Shown: piece by piece, positions 50,801 through 62,602 of the stretch
How the letters are laid out: each line of letters starts with the position of its first letter
Position numbering within the stretch: the stretch's first letter is position 1
Source: Scylla paramamosain
Lineage: Eukaryota; Arthropoda; Malacostraca; Decapoda; Portunidae
Direction of reading: 5' to 3'
Length of the DNA: 64,000 nt
Assembly (NCBI RefSeq): GCF_035594125.1
Contig: NC_087158.1
Location: 7,986,501-8,050,500 of the forward strand
Translations under genes and position numbers: made by a program
The notes under the pieces: generated by a model
Seen by the model: only the letters and a program-made list of their open reading frames with translations
Told to the model about the DNA's origin: nothing
The model's database searches: none

Positions 50801-53800
50801 ATATTAGCTTTTTTTCGGTCTGTTATGTACCAAACACTAAAGTGCATGCAAAGCCTCCCATATGAGGAAATTAAACAACCTTAACAGAAATCTGTGTTTT
50901 GAGTGTTTTTCAGCATGTTAGGCACCAGAATGATAAATAATAAGGAACTCACTCTATATGGCAAACCAAAACAAAATTACTGAAAACGTGTCTTCTCAGT
51001 GTTTTACGTAGAGAATCGCTGAAAGGGATGGAAACCAACCAATATCAAGAAGTAGAAAAACATTACGAAAAAGGTATATTTTGAGTGTTTTTGAGCTTGT
51101 TACCTGCAAAAAAAAAAACGCGAAAATTGATGATCTATATTGATACTCTATATTGGGAAAGAAAGGGACATTGCGAGAAAAGTGTATAATGAATGTTTTA
51201 TAGTTCAAAAGAACCACAAGCCAAAAAACGCAAAAACTCGTGTATATGGAGAAGTTTCTTAGATACCAAAATGCTGAAACTCATGAATAACACTCTTAAT
51301 TGAGAAACAGAACAACTTTACTAAATGCGTGTATTTTGAGTGCTTTTCACATTCTTAATTACCAAATTCCCAAATTGCATGTGAAACCAGCTTTATGTGA
51401 GAAAAAAATGACATCACCAGAAAAGTGTCTTTTGAGTGTTTTTGAGCGTGATAGGCAATAAAACACTAAAAAGCAGAGGAATCACTTTACATGGAAATAA
51501 AATAAATTTTCCCAACAACTTGCCTCTAAGTGTTTTGAGCTCTTTATATACCAAAACGCTAAAACGCATGCAAAACACACTTTATGGAGAAAGAGAATAA
51601 CATTACCAAAAACATATATTTTGAGTGTTTTTTGATCATGTTACTAATAAAAACGCTTAAATGCATGCAAAGAACCTTATTTTTGGGAAACGAAAGTACA
51701 TTACGAAAAACATGTATTATCAGTGTTTTTAAAATGATTATTTACCAAAAAGCTAAAAGCAACAAATAACACTCTTTATTGAGAAAAAAATAAATAAATG
51801 AATAAAATATTTTTTTTTCTTTCTTTTTCATCTTCACAGTTACCGAGATGCCAAAATTTGGGCAAAATTCAGGAAATTATTAGTCAATTATCAAAAAAGT
51901 TAATTTTAGCTTTTTTTTTTCGTACTGTTATGTACCAAACCCTAAAGTGCATGCAAAGCCACCTATATGGGGAAATTAAACATCTTTGCAAGAAAACTGT
52001 CTTATGAGTGTTTTTTTAGCTTGTTACGTACCCTAACGGTAAATAACATGCAAGTCATTTTATATGGGAATCTAAAACAAAATTACTGAAAAGTGTCTTT
52101 TTGGTGTTTTACGTAGAAAAATGCTAAAACGGATGTAAACCAACCAATAAGAAGAAATAAAATAACATTACCAAAAAGGTACATTTTGAGTGTTTTTGAG
52201 CTTGTTACCTACAAAAAACGCGAAAATGGATGCAAAGCACTCCCTATTGGGGAACAAAAAGACATTAGGAGAAACGTGTATAATGAGTGTCATTATTTTT
52301 TAACAAAAGAACTTGTGGTTCACAAGAACAACAAGGCAAAAAACGCAAAAACTCGTGTATATAAAGAAGTTTCTTAGATACCAAAATGCTGAAACTCATG
52401 AATAACAATATTAATTGAGAAACAGAACATCCTTACCAAATGCGTGTATTTTGAGTGTTTTTCACATTCTTAGCAAAACCCCAAATAGCACGCAAAACTA
52501 TGTTAGAAAAAAAATGACATTACTAGATGTGTCTTTTGAGTGTTTTTGAGCGTGTTAGGCAATAAATCACACACAAAAAAAAAAAAAAAAAAAAAAAAAC
52601 AGGGGAATAAAATAAACTTTTACCAAGAACTTGCCTTGAAGTGTTTTTGACCTCCTTACAAACCAAAACGCTAAAACGCATGGAAGAAAACTCCTTTATT
52701 GATAAGCAGAATAACATTACTTAAAACATGTGTTTTAAGTGTTTTTAAGTGTTTTTAAGTGTTCCTTAAGTACCAAAATGTTAAGACCCACAAATAACAC
52801 TCTTTATACAGAAAAAATAGATAAATAAAAAAATATCTTTTTTTATATTGATTTTCATAGGTACCAAGATGCCAAAATTCTGCCAAAATTCAGGGAATTG
52901 ATGGGGAAAAAAGAACATTATAAAAAAGTTAATTATAGCTCTTTTTTCGGATTTTTATGTACCAAACTCTAAAGTGCATGCCACCTATATAAGGAAGTTA
53001 AACTACTTTACCAGAAACCTGTCTTTTCAGTGTTTTTGAGCATGTTAGGCACCAAAACGATAAATAATATGGAAGTCAGTCAATATGTGAATCCAAAACA
53101 AAATTATTGAAAACGTGTCTTTTCAGTGTTTTACGTAGAAAAACGCTAAAACGGATGCAAACTAACATATATGAAGCAATAGAATAACATTACCAAAAAG
53201 TGTTTTTGAGCTTTTTACCTACAAAAAACGCGCAAATGGATGAAAAGCACTCTATATCGGGAAGGAAAAGGACATTACGAGAAACATGTATAATGAGTGT
53301 TTTATAGTTTTACAAGAACCACAAGGCAAAAAACGCAGAAACTCGTGTATATAGAGAAGTTTCTTACATACCAAAACGCTAAAACTCATGAATAACACTT
53401 TTAATTGAAAAACAGAACTGCCTTACCAAATGTGTGTATTTTGAGTGTTTTTCACATTCTTAGTTACGAAATTCCCAAATTACATGCGAAACTAGCTTTA
53501 TGTGCGAAAAAAAATGACAGTACCAGAAAAGTGTTTTTTGAGTGTTTTTGTGCGTTATATGCAACAAAACACTAAAAAGCAGAACAATCACATTACTCTG
53601 GAATAAAACCAAAATTTACGAAGAACTTGCCTCTAAGTGTTGTTTTAACTCATTACATACCAAAACGCTAAACGCATGCAAAACAACCTTTATGGAGAAA
53701 CAGAATAACATTACCAAAAACATGTATTTTGAGTGTTTTTGATCATGTTACCTTTAATATAATCGCTTTAATATATGCAAAGAACCATATGTTTGTGAAA

Positions 53801-56800
53801 CGAAAGGACATTACGAAAGTCGTGTATTATGAGTATTTTTAAGTTCCTTAAGTACCAAAAAACTAAAACCCATAAATAACACTCTTTATGGAGAAAAAAA
53901 ATAATAAAAAAAAAAAATATTTTTTTTTTGTTATTCATCTTCATAGGTACCGAGATGCCAAAATTCTGAGAAAATTCAGGGAAATTATGTGAAAAAAACA
54001 TAAAAAAAATAATTTTAGCTTTTTCCGGAGTTATTTACGAAACCCGGAAGTTCATGCAAAGCCACCTATATGGGGAAATTACACGACTTTACAAGAAACG
54101 TGTCTTTGGGTGTTTTCAGCAATTTCAACAATATTACTGAAAACGTGTCCTTTCAGTTTTAGCGTAGAACGCTAAAACGATGCAAACCAACCAATATGAA
54201 GGAATAGAATAACATTACAAAAAAGTTGAGTGTTTTTGAGCTTGTTACCTACAAAAAAAACGCATAAAATGAATGCAAAGCAGTCTATATTGGGAAACAA
54301 AGGATATTACAAGAAAATTGTATAATGAATGTTTTAATAGTTTTCAAGAACCATAAGGCAAAAAACGCAAAAACTCGTATATATAGAGAATTTTTTTTTA
54401 GATACCAAAATGCTGAAACTCATGAATAACACTCTTAATTGAGAAACAGAACAATCTTAGGAAATGAGTGTATTTTGAGTGTATTTTTTTTCACATTCTT
54501 AGTGGTCCAACCCCAAATTACATGCGAAAATGTGGAAAAAAAAATGAAATTACTAGAAAAGTGTGTTTTTAGTATTTTTCAGCGTGTTAGGCAATAAAGC
54601 AGTAGAAAGCAGGGCAATCACATTACATGGGAATATAACCAACTTTTATCAAGAACTTGCCTTTAAGTTTTTTTGAGCTCCTTACATACCAAAACGCTAA
54701 AACCCATGCAAATCCCCCTCTATATAAAAACAGAATGACATTATCAAAAACATGTATTTTGAGTGTTTTTGAGCTTGTTACCAATAAAAACGCTTAAATA
54801 CATGCAAAGAACCCTATGTTTGAGAATGAAAGGACATTACGAGGAATGTGTATTATGAGTGTTTATAAGTTCCTTAAGTACTAAAAAGTTAAAACCCACA
54901 AATAACACTCTTTATGGAGAAAAAAAAATAGCTTTTTTTTTATTGATCTTCATAGCTACCGAGATGCCAAAATTCTGGTAAAATTCAGGAAAATTACGTG
55001 AAAAAAGAATATTATGAAAAAGGTTAATTTTAGCTTTTTTTTTGGACTGTTATGTACCAAACCTTAAAGTGTATGCAAAGCTACCTATATGGGGAAATTA
55101 AACGACTTTACAAAAAAAAATGTCTTTTGAGTGTTTTCCAGCATGTTAGGCATCAAAAACGATAAATAACATTGAAGTCACTCTATATGGGAATCCAAAA
55201 CAAAATTACTGAAAACGTGTCTTTTCTGTGTTTTACGTAGAAAAACGCTGAAACGGATGGAAACCAACCAATATGAAGAAATAGAATAACATTACCAAAA
55301 AGGTATATTTTGAGTGTTTTTGACCATGTTAGCTATAAAAACGCTTAAATACATGCAAAGAACCTTATCTTTAGGAAACAAAAGGACATTACGAGAAACG
55401 AGTATTATGAGTGTTTTTACGTTCCTTAAGTACCAAAAAGCTTAAATCACATATAACACTCTTTATAGAGAAAAAAATTTGAGAAAGAGAAAGAGAAAAA
55501 AATTTTTTTTTTTTTGTTATTGATCTTTATAGGTACCGAGATGCCAAAATTCTGGCAAAATTTAGGGAAATTATGTGAAAAATGAATATCAAAAAAGTTA
55601 ATTTTAGCTTTTTTTCAGACCGTTATGTACCAAACCCTAAAGTGCTTGTTAAACCACCTATATGGGGAAATTAAACGACTTTACCTGAAACCTGTCTTTT
55701 GCCTGTTTTTCAGTATGTTAGGCACCAAAACAATAAGTAATATGGAAGTCACTCTGTATGGGAATCCAAACCAAAATTACTGAAAACGTGTCTTTTCAGT
55801 GTTTTACGTAGAAAAAACGCTAAAACGAATGCAAATACACCAATATCATGAAATGGAATAATATTACCAAAAAGGTATTTTTTGTGTTTTTGAGGAAAAA
55901 TGGATGCAAATCTCTCTATATTGGGAAACAAAAGGACATTACGAGAAACGTTTATAAGGAGTGTTTTATAATTTCACAAGAACCACAAGGCAAAACAAGC
56001 AAAAACTCGTGTATATGGAGATTTTTCTTAGATACCAAAATGCTGAAATTCATGAATAACACTCTTAATTGAGAAACAGAACATCCTTACCAAATGAGTG
56101 TTTTTCACATTCCTAGTTACCAAAACCCGAAATTACATACGAAACTAGCTTTATGTTGGAAACAAATGACATTACCAGAAAAAAAGTTTCTTATGAGTGT
56201 TTTTGAGCGTGTTAGGCAATAAAGCACAAAAAAGCAGGGCAATGACATTACATGGGAATAAAACCAACATTTACCAAGAACTTATCTTTAAGTATTTTTC
56301 AGCTCCTTACATACCAAAACGCTAAAATGCATGCAAAACACCCTTTATTGAGAAACAAAATAACATTACGAAAAACATGAATTTTCAGTGTTTTTGATCT
56401 CTTACGTATAAAAACGCTTAAATACATGCAAAGACCCTATGTTTGGGAAACGAAAGGACATTACGAGAAACGTGTATTTTGAGTGTTTTTAAGTTTCATG
56501 AGTACGAAAAGAGTTAAAACCACAAATAACACTCTTTATAGAGAAAATAAATAAATAAATAAAAACTAGGATTTTTTTTTTGTTATTTATCTTCATAAGT
56601 ACCGAGATGCCAAAATTCTGGCAAAATTCAGGGAAATTAGGTGAAAAAATAATATTATGAAAAAAGTTAATTTTAGCTTTTTTTTTTTTTTATTTTCGGA
56701 CAGTTATGTACCAAACCCTAAAGTGTATGCAAAGACACCAACATGAGGAAATTAAACGACTTTACCAGATACCTGTCTTTTGAGTGTTTTTCAGCAAGTT

Positions 56801-57430
56801 AGGCACCAAAACGATAAATAATATGGAAGTCACTCTTTATGGGAATCCAAAACAAAATTACTGAAAACGTGTCTTTTTAGTGTTTTACTTAGAAAAAAAT
56901 TAAAACGGATGCAAACCAACCAATATGAAGAAATAGAATAATATTACTAAAAAGTTATATTTTGAGTGTTTTTGAGCTTGTTACTTACAGAAAACGCGAA
57001 AATAGTTACAAAGCACTCTATATTGGGAAAGAAAATGACATTACGAGAAACGTGTATAATGAGTGTTTTATAGTTTCACAAGAACCACAAGGCAAAACAC
57101 GCAAAAACTCTTGTATATGGAGATGTTTCTTAGATACCAAAATGTTGAAATTCATGAACACTCTTAATTGAGAAACAGATCAACATTACCAAATGGGTGT
57201 ATTTTGAATATTTTTTGCATTCTTACTTACCAAAACCCCAAATTGCATGGGAAATTAGCTTTATGTGTTAAAAAAAAAAATATATTACCAGAAAAGTGTC
57301 GAGTTTTTTTGAGCGTTTTAGGTAATAAAGCACTAAAAAGCATGGGAATAAAACCAACTTTTGCCAATAACTTGTCTTTAAGTGTTTTTAAGCTTCTTAT
57401 GTACGAAAACGCTAAAACACATACAAAACA

Positions 57431-59790
57431 AGTTTTTTGAGTCTTTTGTAAGATTGTTACGTAAAAAAACGCCTAAATGAATCGGAAATATCCTATATGG
57501 GAAAAATTAAAAGACATTACGAGAAACGTGTATTATGAGTGTTTTTTTATTTTCTTAGTATGAAAAGGGTAAAACGCATGAAAAACACTCTATATGGAGA
57601 AACAAAACAATACTGCCAAAAAAAAAAAAACGTGCATTTTGAGTGTTATGACATTGTTAGTTACCAAAAAAACAAAATTCATGCAAAGACCCATATATAG
57701 ATATATGAAACGACTTTAAAAACGTATGAAAATACAATATATAGAGAAACAGAATACACTAACCAAAAACGTATATTTTGTGTTTTTTTTATATTCTTTT
57801 AGCTTATTATGTACAAAATCGCCTGTCATCAAACAAATCACCCTGGATATGGAAATAAAAAGGACATTACGAGAAATGTTTGTAGTGTTTTTTTTTTTTT
57901 TATTACTTTCTTAAGTACCAAATCAGTACTTCAATAGTGCTCTGAAGAAAAAGAACAAACTTACCAAAAACGGGTATTTTTTTACATTGATAATTTCCAA
58001 AACGCCAACATGCATGTAAAGCAACCTATATTAAGAAACGAAACGAAATCACTAGAAACTTGTCTTTTGTTAATTTTTTGGGCGTGTTAGGCACCAAATC
58101 AGTAAGAGGCAACGAAATCACCCCATAGGGGAATACAAAACAACTTTACTAAAACGTGTCTTTAGAGTGTTTTTTTTTAGGTTCTTACGAACTAAAATGT
58201 CAAAATACATGCAAACACCATGTTAGGTACCAAAGCAGCAAAAACAGCCTATATGAGGAAACGAAAGGACATGACAAAAACGTGTATTATGATTTTTTTT
58301 TTTTTTTTGAGCTTCTCAGGTACCAAAACACAAAAAAGGAGAAAGAATAAACATTACCAAAATCGTGTAATTTGGATGTTTTTCACATTGTCAGGTAGCA
58401 AAACACTATAATGCTTGCTCGCTATACGAGAAAATTAAACAACAATGTAAGAAATGTGTTTTTATGTGTTTTTCAGCGTGTTAGGCACGATAAAGCTAAA
58501 TAGCATGGAAAGCGCCTTATACAGAAATGCAAAATAATAAGCATGTCTTTTAAGTGTTTTAAACTTTTTACGTTCCAAAACGCTAAAACACGTGCAACAA
58601 ACACGAATAATCTTACCAAACAGAAAAAAAAAACTTACCAAAAACGTGTATTTTGAGTCTTTTTGAGTCTGTTACGTACATCATCTTAAAAATGCATGTA
58701 AAGCACCCTGTATGAGGAAACGATAGGACATTACGAGAAACGTGCATTATCAGAGTTTTGAGTCTCTTAGGTACCAAACACTAAACCGCCTGAATGAAAA
58801 TTAAATATATTCTATATCTCTTAATAGAGAAACAGAACATCACCAAAAACGTGTTTTTGAGTGTTTTTTTTTTATTTTTTTATGTATCAAAACGTCAAAA
58901 TACATACGAAGCATCCTATATGAGGAAATGGAAAGACGTTTGGAGAAACAAGTTTTATTTGTGTTTCTGAGCTTCCTAAGTAAGCTTCCTAAGTACCAAA
59001 ACGCTAAAAAGGATGAATAGCACCCTATATAGAGAAAAAGAACATTATCTAAAATCTTTATTTTGAGCGTTTTTCACATTATATAGCAAAACATCATAAT
59101 GCATGCAGATCCCTATATGAAGAAGGAAAACGATATTACAGGAAACGTGTCTTTTGAGTGTTTACTTGAGTGTTAGGAATCAAAATGCTAAAAAGCATTG
59201 AAAGCACCCTATTTGGCAATATAAAATAACATTACCAAGAAAGTGTCTTTAGAGTGTTTTTCACCTTCTTACATCCGAAATCGCTGAAAAGCGTGCAAAA
59301 CAACCTATACGGAGAAACAAATTAACATTACCAAAAACTTGTATTTTGATTGGTTTTGTGCTTGTTAAGTATAAAAGTGCCAAATTACACGCAAAGCATC
59401 CTACATGGAGAAAAGAAAGGACATTACGGGAAAAGTGTATTATGAGAGATTTTGAGCTTTTTAGGTACCCAGACTCAAAAACACATGATTAGAACTTTAT
59501 ATGGAAAAATAACTCTACCGAAAACTTTTACTTAAACTTTTTTTTTTATATTGTTAAGTACCAAAAGACAAAATGCATTGGAAGCCACTTTTATCGGGAA
59601 ACGAAACGACATTATCATCAACGTGTGTTTTGAGTGTTTTTGAACGTGTTAGACACCAAAACGCTGAAAAGCATGGAAAGCGCTCCATAAAGGAATACAA
59701 AATAGCATTACTAAAAATCTGTTTTAAAAGTTCTTATGTACAGAAACGCTAAACCTCAAGCAAAACACCCTTTATAGAGAAGCGAAATAA
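57431..59790 (+). repeat. Diverged monomeric satellite, right array edge
   Basis: This is the inverted counterpart of 9206-11480. Monomers lack the ten-fold order and are diverged from one another, yet each matches its partner in the left edge closely. The HOR-to-monomeric junction falls at the same place on both sides (AAGTTTTTTGAGTCTTTTGT at 57430; reverse complement near 11480). Roughly one extra monomer at 59695-59770 is missing from the left-end copies. Confidence 0.85.
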
Positions 59791-60457
59791 ATATTTCGTT
59801 GATAAATTACATTCAGGACAGTTAGGGAATATCCCTTACAGAAGAATAAGATCGCAGAAGAATGATCCTAAATGGATGACTGAGGTTAAAATATTACATA
59901 GGGCGAAAGAGAAGTATATATGAGATTAAAGACAGGGGAAGTGGTTTTAAGGCCATAATATAATGAATTAGAAAAGTCAGGAGTTTAACAAGGAAAGCTA
60001 AAAATAGTTATGAATTAAAGGTAGCCAGCCATGCGAAGATGGACCCCAAGGGATTTTATCAGGCATATAAGACGAAGAATAGAGAAACAATAGTTCCTTA
60101 AAGACAGCAGAATGGGACCTGCTTAGTTGTTGGGAGGAGATTAGTAAAATTGTGAACGAGTATTTCTTAACTGTCTTTGCCCAGGAAAACATGCAGGATT
60201 TGCCGAATAGTGACAAGATATTTAGAGTAGAAGAAAATGAGAAGCTGACAGATATTATCATAACTAAAGAGATAGTGGAACGGGAGATAGATAAGCTGAA
60301 AAGTTCAAGTCACCAGGACCAAATGAAATATATTCCACAGTATTTAAGAATTGGAAAAAGGTTATAAGTAATCTGGATAAGGTCATGGCCAAGCGGCAGG
60401 CGACAGAGTGTAGTAATAAACGGCTCTAATTCCGAGTGGGGTCAAGTAATTAGTGGG

Positions 60458-60748
60458 GTGACAAAGGGATTATTAGTATTAGGGCCGGTGTTGTTTGTAA
60501 TATATGTCAATGACTTGGATAGTGGAATTAGTAGTGTTGTTAGTAAATTTGCGGATGACACGAGAGTATGTAGATTAATTAGGTCAGAATCGCATACCAT
60601 CGCCTTGCAGGCAGATTTGGATAGGATGAACGAATGGACAGAAAGATGGCAAATGCAGTTTAATATCAACAAATGCAAAGCACTTAGCGTAAGTAGAAGA
60701 AACCCACACAGTAGTTACACAATGAACAACCAAGTTCTGGTAGGTTAA
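60458..60748 (+). pseudogene. RT palm of LINE copy C, intact FADD
   Basis: The frame reads LVLGPVLFVIYVNDLDSG and then the catalytic FADD at 60548-60559, followed by LQADLDRMNEWTERWQMQFN. It keeps the residues lost in copies A and B (GP for GR, FADD for FPDD), so it preserves the state before those mutations. It ends at a TAA after NNQVLVG. Missing fingers and frameshifts still make it non-functional. Confidence 0.85.
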
Positions 60749-61086
60749 GGGTTAGAAAAAGATTTGAGATTTAAAGTTAGCTCTGAACTCCGTCTAAGAA
60801 AGCAATGCAAAGAGGCCAGAAACAAAGCAAATAGTGTATTATGATTCATTTTCAGGAGTGCTAAAAGTAAAATCCCCTAAGTAATATTAAAGTTACATTT
60901 AGCGCTGGTCAGACTTCATCTAGACTACGCTGTCCTATTCTGGTCACCACATCACAGGAAGAATAAAGGTCTATTAGAATCACTTCAAAGGAGAATGACT
61001 AAAAGGATACAGGGAGATGAGGAGTATTCCTTACGAAGCGAGATTCAAGCTGTTAAATTTACATTCTTTAGAGAGACGTAGGTTAA

Positions 61087-62282
61087 GGGGAGCGCCCACC
61101 TCCAATTGCATTGAAAAAATTTTTTTTTCACTTTTTTTTTTTTTTGGCTTAAATTCATCACACATGATAGGGGAAACGTTTGGTATACAATAATCACGGA
61201 TCTGACAAGCTTAGCCTTAGGTAGAGAGCGGTTTCCCCACCCCCCCTCTGATTTTCGCCGTGTTGTGGTGGCGTCTCGATGGCCGCGCGCGACAAGCTGC
61301 CATAGAGAGAATTGCTTATTTCTCTATCAATGGCTTACAATTTGTCCTTCTCTACAGCAAAATCTATGCTGGAAAGAAAAAAGGAAAAATATATATCCCT
61401 TTCCGATGACGCAACTACTTCCATGATACCCCAGGGGTGAGACTATCTAGTCGGTAAAGGCCAAAAATATATAAATAAATAAATAACTAAATATTCAGCA
61501 ATACTTTTATGTTTCACTTACATCACTAATCTGATCAAATAAAATCAAAGTACAGGGAAGGGTATAAAAAGGCGATAAAAGCTATAGGCACCACACGCTG
61601 AGCCTTGCAATGTTTCAGCATTGTATAGAAAGCCTCTAATAGCAATGATTTACAAATATAACAATATATAAATGAAACCCCTATAAATCCTGCTCTCTCT
61701 CTGACTCAGCAAGAGAGAAAATGAAAAAGTTTTAGGGGTAGCTAGCCTCGTTTCTACTGATTTTTGGGCATCTTATTGAAAGTTGATCTATTTTTGCCTT
61801 CCTGAAAAACATGCTTTTTTGAGGTTTTCCTGTAATGACTGGGTTATTTATTGTCCTATAGTCACCATTTTTGTCATGTAAGTAGACGGGACTGTGACAC
61901 ACCATCGGTAAGAAGAAATTTTCATTTTTCAAGTAGGTTTTTTTCTTGTGATTTTTCTTATGCACAAAAAAATTTCCTCTATGTTTGACTAATGTTTTGA
62001 TTACTTTATAATATAGATTTGGACAAAACCTTCTTACTGAACCTGTATAATCTTCCTAGCTGCTACCATGCACGATTTCAATGTGATCCATCGACTCTAA
62101 AATTTTTTATCCAATTTTTTTTTTAACAACTTTGAAAAGAATTCACTGCACATGCGCAGTTCGTTATAGATTAATAAAAATTTCAACGAGTATTATATTT
62201 TTAATGACAAAGAAGATGAAACAATGGGAAAAAAGTCTACGGTTAAAATCAGCCACTTTGCAGGTGGAGGTGGGCGCTCCCC
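61087..62282. mobile_element. Non-autonomous TTAA-target (piggyBac-like) DNA transposon
   Basis: The element is 1196 bp, flanked by TTAA at 61083-61086 and 62283-62286. Terminal inverted repeats are GGGGAGCGCCCACCTCC at the left and its exact complement at the right (62266-62282). The empty site is visible in the paralogous LINE copy A (GGTTAAGAG at 1446-1454) and in copy B, which proves insertion and a single TTAA target. The interior is AT-rich with (TAAA)n-like stretches and no transposase frame; 61732-61965 on the minus strand is not recognisable. TTAA duplication points to the piggyBac superfamily, but the GGGG start is not the classic terminus. Confidence 0.88.
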
Positions 62283-62321
62283 TTAAGAGTGGACCTGATA
62301 GAAGTCTTTAGAAGAAGATAG

Positions 62322-62571
62322 AAGTGTTTTTGAGCTCCTAACATACCAAAACACTAAAACGCATGCAAAACACCCTTTATGAAGAAACAGAATAACATTA
62401 CCAAAAACATGTATTTTCAGTGTTTTTGATCATGTTACCTATAAAAACGCTTAAATACATGCAAAGAACCCTATGTTTGGAAAACGAAAGGACATTACGA
62501 GAAACGTGTATTATGAATGTTATTAAATTCGTTAAGCACCAAAAATCTTAAATCCACAAATAATACTATAG

Positions 62572-62602
<31 letters not shown>

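Larger units (their letters stand above)
39320..57430 (+). repeat. Right HOR satellite array, plus orientation
   Basis: Ten distinct monomers of about 97 bp repeat in fixed order to form a unit of about 1.1 kb. Diagnostic segments in order are: TTAGGCACCAAAACGATAAA; ACGTAGAAAAACGCTAAAAC; TTACCTACAAAAAACGCGAA; a longer monomer with AACCACAAGGC and TACCAAAATGCTGAAAC; TAGTTACCAAAACCCCAAAT; GGCAATAAAGCACTAAAAAG; ACATACCAAAACGCTAAAAC; CCTATAAAAACGCTTAAATA; AAGTACCAAAAAGCTAAAAC plus an A-tract/T-tract and GGTACCGAGATGCC; CGGACTGTTATGTACCAAAC. Landmarks lie at 40121, 41238, 42324, 43436, 44552, 45666, 47615, 48719, 49822, 50728, 51839, 52860, 53946, 54955, 55532 and 56598. Open frames such as 42407-42592 are artefacts. 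Confidence 0.95.
59791..62308 (+). mobile_element. CR1/L2-like LINE fragment, copy C, interrupted by a TTAA element
   Basis: This has the same 5' junction (ATATTTCGTTGATAAATTAC) and internal deletion as copies A and B. It is broken at 61087 by a 1196 bp DNA transposon, resumes at 62283 (TTAAGAGTGGACCTG) and ends early at about 62308: everything corresponding to about 1477-2225 in copy A is deleted and replaced by about 13 bases (GAAGAAGATAGAA) before satellite monomer 7. The 3' end of the LINE and its hairpin are therefore absent. Confidence 0.85.

Noticed and set aside
39320..57430. CRISPR-like regular direct repeats
   Set aside because: Repeats are whole 97 bp satellite monomers with no unique spacers, in a eukaryotic context.
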